The notes under the pieces are model-generated. The model did not search any database. It had not been told where the DNA came from and saw only the letters and a list, made by a program, of their open reading frames with translations. From NCBI RefSeq assembly GCF_012689525.1, contig NZ_CP051515.1, positions 2,356,001-2,420,000 of the forward strand: DNA of 64,000 nt. The letters are read 5' to 3'. The translations under genes were made by a program, and so were the position numbers. The DNA comes from Paraburkholderia aromaticivorans. GTDB lineage: Bacteria > Pseudomonadota > Gammaproteobacteria > Burkholderiales > Burkholderiaceae. This document shows, piece after piece, positions 54,761 through 63,573 of this stretch (the first letter of the stretch is position 1; every line of letters starts with the position of its first letter).

Positions 54761-56461
54761 ATGAGCAGCTGCGCCAGATTCGAGAAAAACCGGATGAGCC
54801 TCGGTATTGCGATGGCTCTGGGATGCTGGGCTGCCACGGCCGGCGCCGTGCAACTCAGCTCGAACCCCGATCTGAACATCAACTGGGACAACACGATCAG
54901 CTACAACCTGGGCATGCGTGCGCAGGGCATCAATGACTCGATCGGCAATAACCCGCTCTACAGCGAATCGGACTACAAGTTCAAGCACGCCGGCGACATC
55001 GTCACGAACCGCGTGTCCGACCTGACCGAACTCGATGCGATCTATCAGGACAAGTTCGGTTTCCGCGTGAGCGCTTCGCTCTGGAAGGACTTCGCGTACG
55101 GCGGCGGCGTGAACAACAATCCAGGCATGGCTTATCCGGGCGTGCCTTATTCGAGCCTGAATTCGTACAGCGGCAATCACTACAGCAGCTATACCGAGCG
55201 CTATTACCAGCAAGGCGCTGACCTGCTGGATGCGTTCGTGTTCTACAAGTTCGAGATCAACGGCCAGCCCAGCGCAATCAAGGTCGGGCGCTTGACTCAG
55301 TACTGGGGCAATGCGCTGATCTTCGGCAATGAAGGCATCAACTACGGTCAGAACGCCTCGGACAACATCAAGGGCGCCGCGTCGCCCGGCACGCAGGCGA
55401 AGGAGCTCGCGATTCCGCGCGCCCAGATCCTGTTCGAAACTCAACTCACGCCGACGGTCGGACTCGCCGCGCAGTATTTCGCCGAATACATGCCGACCCG
55501 TCTGCCGGAAGGCGGCACGTATCTCGGCACGGTCGGCTTCGGCTTCCAGGGGCCGAATCTGCTGCAGGGCTCGGTGCCCCGCGGGAACGACGTGATGCCG
55601 AACAACGGTTTTCACAACGACTACGGCGCCAAAGTCACGTGGGCTCCGCAATGGCTCGGCGGCACGTTCGGCTTCTACTACCGCAATCTCACGGAAACGC
55701 AGCCGTGGGTGCTGCTCGGCGTGAATCCGACAACCGGCGCGGCCAACTATCACCTCGCCTATGGCTCGAATGTGAAGTTGTACGGCATGAGCCTCGACCG
55801 CCAGATCGGCGACTTCAGCACGGGCTTCGAAGTGTCCTACCGGCATAACACCGCGCTGAACAGCGGCACCGGCCCGCTGGCGAGCGACCTGAGCGGCCAG
55901 CAAGGTGCGCGCGGCGACGTCGTCAACGTGATCGGCAACGTGCTGGCGGGCTTGTCGCGCACGCCGTTCTGGAACACCGGCAGCGCGCTGGGCGAAATCA
56001 CCTTCACGCAGAAGGTCAAGACCACCAGCAACGGCGCGCTCTATAGCGGCGTGGACAACTCGGCCGAATGTCCGACCGGCAGCAAGTGGGCCGGTTGCTC
56101 CACCAACAATTCGGTTGCGCTGGCCGTGCAGTTCGATCCGCAATGGCTGCAGGTGTTTCCGGGCGTCGACATCGACGCGCCGATGTTCCTCCAGTACGGC
56201 CTGTGGGGCAACACGCCGAGTCTGGGCGGCACCAATCAAGGCTCGATGATCTACACCTTCGGCTTGCACGCGCTGATTCAGAACAAATACAACGTCACGC
56301 TGCAATACAACGGCTATCACTCGCACGCAGGCGGCCAGACCAACTTCGGTCTCGCCAACGGTTTGCCGAGCGGCGGTCCTTCGTATTACGCAACGGGCAA
56401 CGGTCCGACTTTCTATAACGACAAGAATTGGGTTTCGCTCACGTTTTCTTCTTCATTCTGA
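54761..56461 (+). CDS. DUF1302 outer-membrane barrel protein
   Basis: A 566-residue exported protein of the DUF1302 family. The ATG at 54761 follows AAGGAG by nine bases; ATG at 54752 is too close to it. A positively charged N-terminus and hydrophobic segment (MSLGIAMALGCWAATAGA) form the signal. The mature chain starts VQLSSNPDLNINWDNTISYNLG and is rich in alternating aromatic and polar strands with Gly-Asn turns, ending WVSLTFSSSF, whose terminal Phe is an outer-membrane insertion signal. Length suits the family (about 550-600). It is likely a beta-barrel channel or porin-like uptake protein for hydrophobic compounds, first gene of the seven-gene run. Confidence 0.9.
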   Translation: MSSCARFEKNRMSLGIAMALGCWAATAGAVQLSSNPDLNINWDNTISYNLGMRAQGINDSIGNNPLYSESDYKFKHAGDIVTNRVSDLTELDAIYQDKFGFRVSASLWKDFAYGGGVNNNPGMAYPGVPYSSLNSYSGNHYSSYTERYYQQGADLLDAFVFYKFEINGQPSAIKVGRLTQYWGNALIFGNEGINYGQNASDNIKGAASPGTQAKELAIPRAQILFETQLTPTVGLAAQYFAEYMPTRLPEGGTYLGTVGFGFQGPNLLQGSVPRGNDVMPNNGFHNDYGAKVTWAPQWLGGTFGFYYRNLTETQPWVLLGVNPTTGAANYHLAYGSNVKLYGMSLDRQIGDFSTGFEVSYRHNTALNSGTGPLASDLSGQQGARGDVVNVIGNVLAGLSRTPFWNTGSALGEITFTQKVKTTSNGALYSGVDNSAECPTGSKWAGCSTNNSVALAVQFDPQWLQVFPGVDIDAPMFLQYGLWGNTPSLGGTNQGSMIYTFGLHALIQNKYNVTLQYNGYHSHAGGQTNFGLANGLPSGGPSYYATGNGPTFYNDKNWVSLTFSSSF

Positions 56462-56480
56462 CGGGCGACGGTCGCGCCCG
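56462..56480 (+). terminator. hairpin directly after DUF1302 stop
   Basis: Arms CGGGCG (56462-56467) and CGCCCG (56475-56480) with CTTTCT following, starting just after the DUF1302 stop. It may be a partial terminator or 3'-end stabiliser so that the barrel is made in excess over the downstream genes. Confidence 0.4.
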
Positions 56481-56567
56481 CTTTCTGTCACGGACGCCTT
56501 CACGGGCGCCGGATAAAAAGCCGTTTCGCACCAACTGGTTTTTCTGACACATATTCTGGAGACAAGC

Positions 56568-57935
56568 ATGAAACTCGCAATGGTACTGGCAACGATGGCG
56601 ACGGCAGTCGCCGCCAGTGGGCCCGTGCTCGCGGCGGTCAGCGCCGACGAAGCCAAAGAGCTGGGCGGCGGCAAGCTCACCGAATTCGGCGCGAAGAAAG
56701 CCGGCAACGAGGACGGTTCGATCCCCGCTTACGCGGGCGGCGTGAAGGACCTCACGGTCCCCGCCGATTTCAAACCTGGCAGCGGCCGCTATCCCGATCC
56801 GTTCAAGGAAGACAAGCTGGTCGAATCGATCACTAAGGCGAATCAGGCCAAGTACGCCGACGAACTGACGCCCGGCACCAAGGCGTTGCTCGACCGCTTC
56901 CCGGGCTTTCGCGTCGACGTGTACAAGACGCGCCGCACCATGGCTTATCCGGACTGGGTGCTGAAGAATACGGTGGGCTGCGCGACCACTGCCAAGCTTG
57001 TCGGCAAGATCAAGGGTGACGGCGTGGAAGGCGCGTTCGGTTGCATTCCGTTCCCGATTCCGAAAGACGGCTACGAGGTGATGTGGAATCAGAACATGCG
57101 CTACCAGGGCGTGCGCACCGACTTCCGCTTCCGCACCATTTTTGTCGACGAAGCGGGTCACAAGACGCTGATGGGCGATCAGGAATCCAAGTTCATCTAT
57201 CCGTTCTACGACCGCAACGCGAGCAAATTGAACGACGCGTATTTCCGCCTGACCTACACGAACTTCTTCGGACCGGCTTCGCAGGTCGGCCAGTTGTATC
57301 TGGCGAAATACAGCTCCAATAACGGCGACCAGGACGACACCACCTGGATCTACATGCCGGGCCAGCGGCGCGTGCGCGTGGCGCCCGAACTGAAATACGA
57401 CACACCGATGGCCGGTATCGGCGGCACGCTGCTGTTCGACGAAATCGGCGGCTTCCAGGGGCGCATGGACCGCTTTGATTTCAAGCTGGCGGGCGAGAAG
57501 GAAATCATCGTGCCGTACAACAACTATCGCGCATATCAGTCGCCGAATCTGGTGGGCGACAAGTTCGCCAATCCGGATGTCGTGCGCTGGGAAAAGCACC
57601 GGGTGTGGGTGGTCGAGGCGACCCTCAAGACGGGTCAGCGTGATGTCTACAGCCATCGCACGTACTACATCGACGAAGACACGTGGCTGATCGTGGCGTA
57701 TGACGCGTACGACCAGAGCAATGCGCTCTACCGCACCTCCTATACGCTGGACATCATTCCTTACGACAAGCCGCGCGTCGGCCAACCGATCCAGGTGGTC
57801 TACGACCTGACCAAGGGCAACTACGCGGTGATCGCGGACCAGGGCGATCCGGTCACCCACATGATCCCGTACGACGAACTGCCGAATCAGGCGTACTACA
57901 CGCCGCAAGCGTTGCAAAGCGCGGGCGTGCGCTAA
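56568..57935 (+). CDS. DUF1329 periplasmic protein (LolA/LolB-like fold)
   Basis: A 455-residue exported protein of the DUF1329 family. GGAGACAAGC precedes the ATG. Signal peptide MKLAMVLATMATAVAASGPVLA is followed by VSADEAKELGGGKLTEFGAKKAGNEDGSIPAYAGG, diagnostic of this family. Conserved later blocks include RTMAYPDWVLKNT, AHKTLMGDQ-like turns, TWIYMPGQRRVRVAPELKYDTP and GFQGRMDRFDFKLAGEKE. The fold is thought to be LolA/LolB-like, which suggests carriage of a lipid or hydrophobic ligand in the periplasm. DUF1302 and DUF1329 genes are almost always adjacent, as here, 106 bases apart. Confidence 0.92.
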   Translation: MKLAMVLATMATAVAASGPVLAAVSADEAKELGGGKLTEFGAKKAGNEDGSIPAYAGGVKDLTVPADFKPGSGRYPDPFKEDKLVESITKANQAKYADELTPGTKALLDRFPGFRVDVYKTRRTMAYPDWVLKNTVGCATTAKLVGKIKGDGVEGAFGCIPFPIPKDGYEVMWNQNMRYQGVRTDFRFRTIFVDEAGHKTLMGDQESKFIYPFYDRNASKLNDAYFRLTYTNFFGPASQVGQLYLAKYSSNNGDQDDTTWIYMPGQRRVRVAPELKYDTPMAGIGGTLLFDEIGGFQGRMDRFDFKLAGEKEIIVPYNNYRAYQSPNLVGDKFANPDVVRWEKHRVWVVEATLKTGQRDVYSHRTYYIDEDTWLIVAYDAYDQSNALYRTSYTLDIIPYDKPRVGQPIQVVYDLTKGNYAVIADQGDPVTHMIPYDELPNQAYYTPQALQSAGVR

Positions 57936-58057
57936 AGCGGTTCAGGCGCGCTGACTGGACGGAGTCGGTCCGGCCGGCGCGCCGCTGAATTCGATGATGC
58001 ATTTTCATCAAGAGTTTTGACGACAACTTGTCAACCAGTGTCCGCGGAGACTTACCC

Positions 58058-59185
58058 ATGACTTTCCGGTCAGTGCAATACATGACGGCGAGTGTTACCG
58101 CGCTCGTTGCGGCACTCGCGTGCCCGCCGGCGTTTGCCGCGGCGACTGGCGCCGGACCTCAGACAGCGAGCGCAACACGCTTTATCGATCCGCTCGACGC
58201 GCCCGCCGAAACCGCCGTCTCACCAGCCACCCGCCCCATGACGGCGGTGGCGAGCGCGGGTCAGCGCCTCGTCGGCGTGGGGCAGCGCGGCGTGATCGTC
58301 GTATCTGACGACCACGGGCATCACTGGCGTCAGGTTGCGAGCCCCGTGCAAAGCGATCTAACGGCCATCACCTTTCCCACGGCTGCCGAAGGCTGGGCGG
58401 TCGGCCACGACGGCGTGATTCTGCACACATCGAACGGCGGCACGAGCTGGACCAAACAGCTCGACGGACGCGTCTCCAACGAGCGCTTCGTCGCCTACTA
58501 CCGCGCCGCCGTTGCGCGAGGCGATGCAAATGTCGCGGCCTGGCAGAGCTATCTGAAGCAGGAAGAAAACAACGCCAAGGCCGGCCCTTCACTGCCCTAC
58601 CTCGACGTCTGGTTCGACGACGCAAGCCATGGCTACGCGGTCGGCTCGTTCGGCTCGTTCGCGGTCACGAGCGATGGCGGCAAGACGTGGCAACCGGGCC
58701 TTGAACATATCGACAACCCAGACTTTCTGAACCTGAACGCGATTCGCGGCGTCGGCGGCGAGGTGTATATCGCCGGCGAGCGTGGCACGGTATTCAGGCT
58801 CGATCGCGCGAGCGGTCAATTCAAACGGCTGCAATCGGGCTACACGGGCAGCTTCTTCGGCATTGTCGGCAATGAGAAGCGGCTCTTTGCGTTCGGTCTG
58901 CGCGGCACGGTTTATCAAAGCACCGACCAGGGCGGCAGTTGGCAAAAGGCCGACACCGGCACCGATTCCACTCTGAACGGCGCCACCGTGCTCGGCGACG
59001 GCCGCATCGTGATTTGCGGCAGCCGCGCGATGCTGCTGGTCGCCGATCCGGTCAGCGGTGTGTTCCAGCGCGTTTCGGCCGATACGCCGATGCTGTTCGC
59101 GGGCATTGCCGCGGACGGCGCGGATCGCGTGGCGCTCGGCGGGTCGAGCGGCATGAGTGTCGAAGCGATCGGCGCGCGGCGCTGA
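58058..59185 (+). CDS. YCF48-related beta-propeller protein
   Basis: A 375-residue exported protein. The ATG at 58058 follows GGAGACTTACC. A signal peptide ends near AFAAATGAGP. The mature chain has repeated BNR/YCF48 blades: GVIVVSDDHGHHWRQV, EGWAVGHDGVILHTSNGGTSW, GYAVGSFGSFAVTSDGGKTW, TVFRLDRASGQFKRLQ, LRGTVYQSTDQGGSWQKAD. YCF48-like proteins in phototrophs help photosystem II assembly, while in proteobacteria they occur beside RND permeases. It is likely a periplasmic adaptor or assembly factor for the RND protein encoded 31 bases downstream. Confidence 0.9.
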   Translation: MTFRSVQYMTASVTALVAALACPPAFAAATGAGPQTASATRFIDPLDAPAETAVSPATRPMTAVASAGQRLVGVGQRGVIVVSDDHGHHWRQVASPVQSDLTAITFPTAAEGWAVGHDGVILHTSNGGTSWTKQLDGRVSNERFVAYYRAAVARGDANVAAWQSYLKQEENNAKAGPSLPYLDVWFDDASHGYAVGSFGSFAVTSDGGKTWQPGLEHIDNPDFLNLNAIRGVGGEVYIAGERGTVFRLDRASGQFKRLQSGYTGSFFGIVGNEKRLFAFGLRGTVYQSTDQGGSWQKADTGTDSTLNGATVLGDGRIVICGSRAMLLVADPVSGVFQRVSADTPMLFAGIAADGADRVALGGSSGMSVEAIGARR

Positions 59186-59216
59186 GCATTGAATCGTATC
59201 ACTAAAGGTGTTCAAC

Positions 59217-61724
59217 ATGAATAACCCCCACGATCAGTCGACAGCGAAGGATCAACCGCAACCGGCGCAGCCGTTCGACCGTCGCTCGGGCGGTCCCGTC
59301 GAGCGGCTGATTTTCAATCATCGCGCGCTCATCGTGATCGTCTGCGTCCTGTTGACGGCGCTGTTCGGCGCGCGCGCCACGCGGCTGGAAGTCAACGCGA
59401 ACTTCCTGAACATGATTCCGCAGTCGCATCCGTTCGTGCGCAACTATCTCGACAATGCCGCGTCATTGCGTGCGCTCGGCAACTCGCTGCGCATCTCGGT
59501 CGAGAACACCAACGGCTCGATCTACGACGCCGACTATCTGCGCACGCTGCAAAAGATCAACGACAAGGTGTTCCTGATGCGCGGCGTGGACCGCGCCTAC
59601 ATGAAGTCGTTGTGGACGCCCTCGGTGCGCTGGACCGAAATCACCGAGGACGGTTTTCGCGGCGGCCCGGTGATGCCGGAAGCCTACGACGGCTCCGCGA
59701 AAAGCCTCGACGAATTGCGTCGCAACGTGGCGCGCGCCGGCATCGGCGGCTCGGTGGTCGCCAACAACGAGCGTTCGAGCGTCGTGTTCGTGCCGCTGCT
59801 CGACAAGGATCCGGCCACCGGTGCGCCGCTGAATTACCGCGAGCTCTCGCACGATCTGGAAAAACAGGTCCGCTCGCTCGAAACCGGCAACGTCAAGATT
59901 CACATCGTCGGCTTCGCGAAGCTGGCGGGCGATCTGATCGACGGCCTCGACGGCGTGCTGATCTACTTCGGCGTGTCGGCCCTGATCGCCGCGCTCGCGC
60001 TCTATGCGTACACGCGCTGTCTGCGCAGCACCGGTCTGGTCGTGCTATGTTCCGCCGCCGCGGTGATCTGGCAACTCGGCATCGTGCAGTGGCTCGGTTT
60101 CTCGATCGATCCGTATTCGATCCTCGTGCCGTTCCTTGTGTTCGCGATCGGCGTGTCGCACGGCGCGCAGAAAATGAACGGCATTACCCGCGACGTCGCA
60201 CGCGGCGTGCATCGCTATGCGGCCGCTCGCCATACGTTCCGGCGGTTGTTCCTCGCCGGCCTGACCGCCCTCCTCGCGGACGTGGTCGGCTTCGCGGTGT
60301 TGATGATCATCGACGTGCCCGTGATCCGCAACCTCGCGCTGGCGGCCAGCATCGGCGTAGGCGTGCTGATCTTCACCAACCTCGTGCTGCTGCCAGTGCT
60401 GCTGTCGTACACCGGCGTGAGCCGCTCCGCGGTGCGCCGTGCTCGCCTGAGCGCCGATCCACACGCAAAGCGCGGCTTCGTGGTGCGTAGCTATCAGGCC
60501 TTCGACCGCTTTTCCACCCGCAAATGGGCGATTGGCGCAATGGTCGGCGCGTTGCTGCTGTTCATTGGCGGCCTGGCGATCAGCACGCACCTGCAGGTGG
60601 GCGATCTCGACTCCGGCGCCCCCGAACTGAAAGCGAACTCGCGCTACAACCGCGATAACGCTTTCATCAACCAGCACTACAACCTGTCGAGCGATGTGTT
60701 CGCCGTGATCGTCAAGACGCCGGCCGGCGGCGTGGAGAGCTTTCCGACGCTGACCGAAATGGATCGCCTCGAAGCGAAATTGCGCGAGACCGAAGGCGTG
60801 CGCGGCACGGTGTCGGCGGCCGGCGTGGTGCGGCAATACACAGCCGGCAACTTCGAAGGCTCGCCCAAATGGCTGACAGTGAATCGTGACCCGTTTGTCT
60901 CCGGTGACGCGTTTTCGAACGTCGTGGTGGCCATGCCCGAGCTGACCAATGCCGACCGCACGGTGGCACCGCTGCTGGTCTTCCTGGGCGACCACAAGGC
61001 CGAGACGCTGACGCGCGTGGTGCACGTGGTGAACGACTTCGCCGCCGTGCACGACACGCCCGATCGGCACTTTCTGCTGGCCGCAGGTTCGGCCGGCATC
61101 GACGCCGCGACCAATATCGTCGTCGAACAGGCCAATCGCGAGATGCTGCTGCTGGTGTATGCGTCGGTGGCGATCCTCTGCTTCATCACGTTCCGCACGT
61201 GGCGCGCCGTGGTCGTCGCGCTGATTCCGCTGATGCTCACCTCGGTATTGTGCGAAGCGCTGATGGTGCTGCTCGGCATCGGCGTGAAGGTCGCCACCTT
61301 GCCGGTGATCGCACTCGGCGTAGGTATCGGTGTCGACTACGCGCTGTATCTGCTCTCCGTGCAACTCGCGCGGCAACGCGCCGGCGCTACGCTGCGCGAG
61401 GCCTACCGCGACGCGCTGATGTTCACCGGCAAGGTCGTGATGCTGGTCGGCTTCACGCTCGCGGGCGGCGTCGTCACGTGGGTCTGGTCGCCGATCAAGT
61501 TCCAGGCCGACATGGGCATCCTGCTCACCTTCATGTTCCTGTGGAACATGGTCGGCGCCCTCGTGCTGATTCCGGCGCTCTCCTATTTCCTGCTGCGGCC
61601 GAAAGCCGAACGCCTGCGCGGCGGCTCCGGCAGCGAGCCCGCCGAGGCCAAGCAAACGGCGGTTCACGCCACCTCGGCCACCCGCCTGCGCGCCGCTGCG
61701 CCGGTGACCGGCCAGGCATCCTGA
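59217..61724 (+). CDS. RND/MMPL-family transporter
   Basis: An 835-residue inner-membrane permease of the MMPL/RND type. AAGGTG precedes the ATG at 59217; the GTG at 59208 is an alternative. The architecture is TM1 (ALIVIVCVLLTALFG), a large periplasmic loop, five helices with LYAYTRCLRSTGLVVL and PFLVFAIGVSHGAQKMNG, then a repeat beginning WAIGAMVGALLLFIGG with another periplasmic loop and helices LLLVYASVAILCFITF and VGIGVDYALYLLSVQLAR. GxGVDYALYL is the sterol-sensing-like MMPL signature. Members export or move lipids. It is about 120 residues shorter than the drug RND pumps and has no HlyD partner, fitting lipid-type MMPL proteins such as HpnN. Confidence 0.93.
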   Translation: MNNPHDQSTAKDQPQPAQPFDRRSGGPVERLIFNHRALIVIVCVLLTALFGARATRLEVNANFLNMIPQSHPFVRNYLDNAASLRALGNSLRISVENTNGSIYDADYLRTLQKINDKVFLMRGVDRAYMKSLWTPSVRWTEITEDGFRGGPVMPEAYDGSAKSLDELRRNVARAGIGGSVVANNERSSVVFVPLLDKDPATGAPLNYRELSHDLEKQVRSLETGNVKIHIVGFAKLAGDLIDGLDGVLIYFGVSALIAALALYAYTRCLRSTGLVVLCSAAAVIWQLGIVQWLGFSIDPYSILVPFLVFAIGVSHGAQKMNGITRDVARGVHRYAAARHTFRRLFLAGLTALLADVVGFAVLMIIDVPVIRNLALAASIGVGVLIFTNLVLLPVLLSYTGVSRSAVRRARLSADPHAKRGFVVRSYQAFDRFSTRKWAIGAMVGALLLFIGGLAISTHLQVGDLDSGAPELKANSRYNRDNAFINQHYNLSSDVFAVIVKTPAGGVESFPTLTEMDRLEAKLRETEGVRGTVSAAGVVRQYTAGNFEGSPKWLTVNRDPFVSGDAFSNVVVAMPELTNADRTVAPLLVFLGDHKAETLTRVVHVVNDFAAVHDTPDRHFLLAAGSAGIDAATNIVVEQANREMLLLVYASVAILCFITFRTWRAVVVALIPLMLTSVLCEALMVLLGIGVKVATLPVIALGVGIGVDYALYLLSVQLARQRAGATLREAYRDALMFTGKVVMLVGFTLAGGVVTWVWSPIKFQADMGILLTFMFLWNMVGALVLIPALSYFLLRPKAERLRGGSGSEPAEAKQTAVHATSATRLRAAAPVTGQAS

Positions 61725-61763
61725 CAAGCCGTCCATTCAAACACTTTTTGGAGATTCACCAAT

Positions 61764-62741
61764 ATGTTCGATCTGCTGATGACCGCCGACATGATGGTTC
61801 CGGACCCGGACGGGATGACCGAATTGCTGGTCAACAAGCTGGGGATTCACAAACATCCGAACTGGCGCCAGGCGTTCGGCAACCATCCGTACATCGCCCA
61901 TTTTCTGCGCGTGCACAAGTCGCTGGCCGTGGCGCCGACGCGAGTCGAGCCGCAAGTGCATCTGGATCGCCCGAACCCCGGCGACCCGTCGTTTCATCAT
62001 TTCCTGCAGAGCCTCGAAGCGTTTCAAGGCAAGCATCGGCCGATCCTCACGCATTCGATCGTGGTGGCCGCGCATGGTCCGAAGTTCGAGCAGACGGTCG
62101 AGCGCCTGATGCGTCGCCGCCTGCCCTTCCGGATGGCGCAGCGCACGCCGGAAATGCCCTTCGACCGTTTGTGGGTCGGCGTGACACCCGAGCGCCCCGA
62201 GTACGAACCTTCCGTCGACGGCGGCCTGTGCATCGAGATCATGCCGATGGAGCCGCTGCAACTGCCGCCGGAAACTTTCGCGACGCCCGCGCCGCAGCCA
62301 CGCGATCTGCAACCGGGCCAACTGGTGCGCGTCACCGCGCGCGGCTTTCTCGTGCGCGATCTGGATGACACGCTGCGCCGTTGCTCGGCGAATCTCGACT
62401 GGGAACCGGCCGGCGCGGTGGAGACGCTGGTCGGGGAAGGCTACCGGCGCGCACGGATGGGCTTCACGCTGCCCAACAGCGCGTCGCTCGACGTGCTGGA
62501 GGCAACCCGCTGGGACGGCGAGGCCGGTCGCTATCTGAATAGCTGGGGCCCGGGACCGTATTTCGTGCGAATCGCGGTGAACGGCCTGCAAGTGAAGGCC
62601 GAAGAATTGAAAGCGCGTGGCATCGGCTTCGACTGGGTCGAATCGTCCGAAGCCGTGGGCGGCCGATCGCTGATTCGCATCCACCCTGCCGAGTTGGACG
62701 GCCAGCTATTCGAGTTCGAAGAATTTCAGGCGCCCCGCTAA
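61764..62741 (+). CDS. hypothetical protein, VOC-like two-domain fold
   Basis: A 325-residue cytoplasmic protein. GGAGATTCACC precedes the ATG. The chain looks like two VOC-like units: FDLLMTADMMVPDPDGMTELLVNKLG at the front and, in the second half, LVRVTARGFLVRDLDDTLRRCSANLDWEP with ARMGFTLPNSASLDVLEA and ELKARGIGFDWVE. His-rich stretches (HKHPNW, PSFHHFLQ) may bind metal. I do not recognise a characterised member. It lies 39 bases after the RND gene and its stop abuts the next gene's upstream ATG. It may be a ring- or chain-modifying enzyme of the same pathway. Confidence 0.6.
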   Translation: MFDLLMTADMMVPDPDGMTELLVNKLGIHKHPNWRQAFGNHPYIAHFLRVHKSLAVAPTRVEPQVHLDRPNPGDPSFHHFLQSLEAFQGKHRPILTHSIVVAAHGPKFEQTVERLMRRRLPFRMAQRTPEMPFDRLWVGVTPERPEYEPSVDGGLCIEIMPMEPLQLPPETFATPAPQPRDLQPGQLVRVTARGFLVRDLDDTLRRCSANLDWEPAGAVETLVGEGYRRARMGFTLPNSASLDVLEATRWDGEAGRYLNSWGPGPYFVRIAVNGLQVKAEELKARGIGFDWVESSEAVGGRSLIRIHPAELDGQLFEFEEFQAPR

Positions 62742-62771
62742 ATGCTGACCACCGACGAGGGGACTTCCACC

Positions 62772-63569
62772 ATGAATGGGCTGACGATCAATCCCACCGT
62801 GCGCATCGAGCGCAGCGGTAAAACTGCGTGGATCGTGCTGAACCGGCCGGAACAGATCAACGCGATCAACGACGAGATTCGCCGTGGCGTGCCGCAGGCG
62901 CTGCAACTCCTCGACGCCGATCCCGACGTCCACGTGATCGTGCTGCGCGGCGAAGGCCCGCGCGGTTTCTGCGCGGGCGCGGACATCAAGGAAAAGCGCG
63001 GGCCCGAGTCATCGCTGCAGGTTCGGCGGCGCATGGAACGCTCGCGCTGGATCGAAGCACTCGATCAGGTGCAGAAGCCTGTGCTCGCGGCGTTGCATGG
63101 CTTTTGCATGGGCGGCGGCCTGGAGATCGCGCTCGCCTGCGATATCCGTTTCGCATCGCCCGATACTGTTCTTGCGCTGCCGGAAACCGGCCTCGGCCTG
63201 ATTCCCGGCGGCGGCGGCACGCAGCGTCTTGCGCGCGTGGTCGGCCACGGCCGCGCGCTCGACGTGCTGCTGACCGGCGACCGGATGAGCGCGCAGCAAG
63301 CGAAGGAAATCGGCCTCGTGACGCGTATCTCGGCGACGCCCGAGAGTCTGATCGCCGAAGTGCAGATGCTGGCGGACCGGCTCGCCGCGAAATCGCCGGC
63401 AGCGACGATCTATGTCAAGCAGGCCGCGCGCGCCGCGCTCGAACTCGACCTGCGCCGCGGGCTGGATCGCGAACTCGATCTGTTCGCGCTGCTCGCGCCG
63501 AGCGACGACGTCAAGGAAGCAGCGCTGGCCTTCAAGGAAAAGCGCACCCCTGTTTTTACTGGAGACTGA
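62772..63569 (+). CDS. enoyl-CoA hydratase/isomerase-family protein
   Basis: A 265-residue crotonase-fold protein. I use the ATG at 62772 because GAGGGG lies upstream; the ATG at 62742 directly after the previous stop is an alternative. The oxyanion-hole stretch GFCAGADIKEKRG near residues 64-76 and HGFCMGGGLEIALACDIRFAS near 105-125 are typical. Both catalytic Glu positions are filled (Glu of GGLEIALA and of LALPETGLG), so true hydratase activity is likely, with beta-oxidation of the substrate activated by a CoA ligase. It precedes the SDR gene by four bases. Confidence 0.93.
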   Translation: MNGLTINPTVRIERSGKTAWIVLNRPEQINAINDEIRRGVPQALQLLDADPDVHVIVLRGEGPRGFCAGADIKEKRGPESSLQVRRRMERSRWIEALDQVQKPVLAALHGFCMGGGLEIALACDIRFASPDTVLALPETGLGLIPGGGGTQRLARVVGHGRALDVLLTGDRMSAQQAKEIGLVTRISATPESLIAEVQMLADRLAAKSPAATIYVKQAARAALELDLRRGLDRELDLFALLAPSDDVKEAALAFKEKRTPVFTGD

Positions 63570-63573
63570 GCAG

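Noticed and set aside
54707..56326. 539-codon open frame antisense to the DUF1302 gene
   Set aside because: High-GC codon bias keeps the opposite frame open. Composition is Arg/Val-rich with no domain, no ribosome binding site and no family features, whereas the plus strand encodes a clear DUF1302 protein.
56439..57917. 492-codon open frame antisense to the DUF1329 gene
   Set aside because: Same shadow effect; the plus strand is clearly DUF1329 with signal peptide and ribosome binding site.
60045..61736. 563-codon antisense frame over the RND gene
   Set aside because: His/Gln/Arg-rich shadow with no motif. The RND frame has membrane helices in the expected order.
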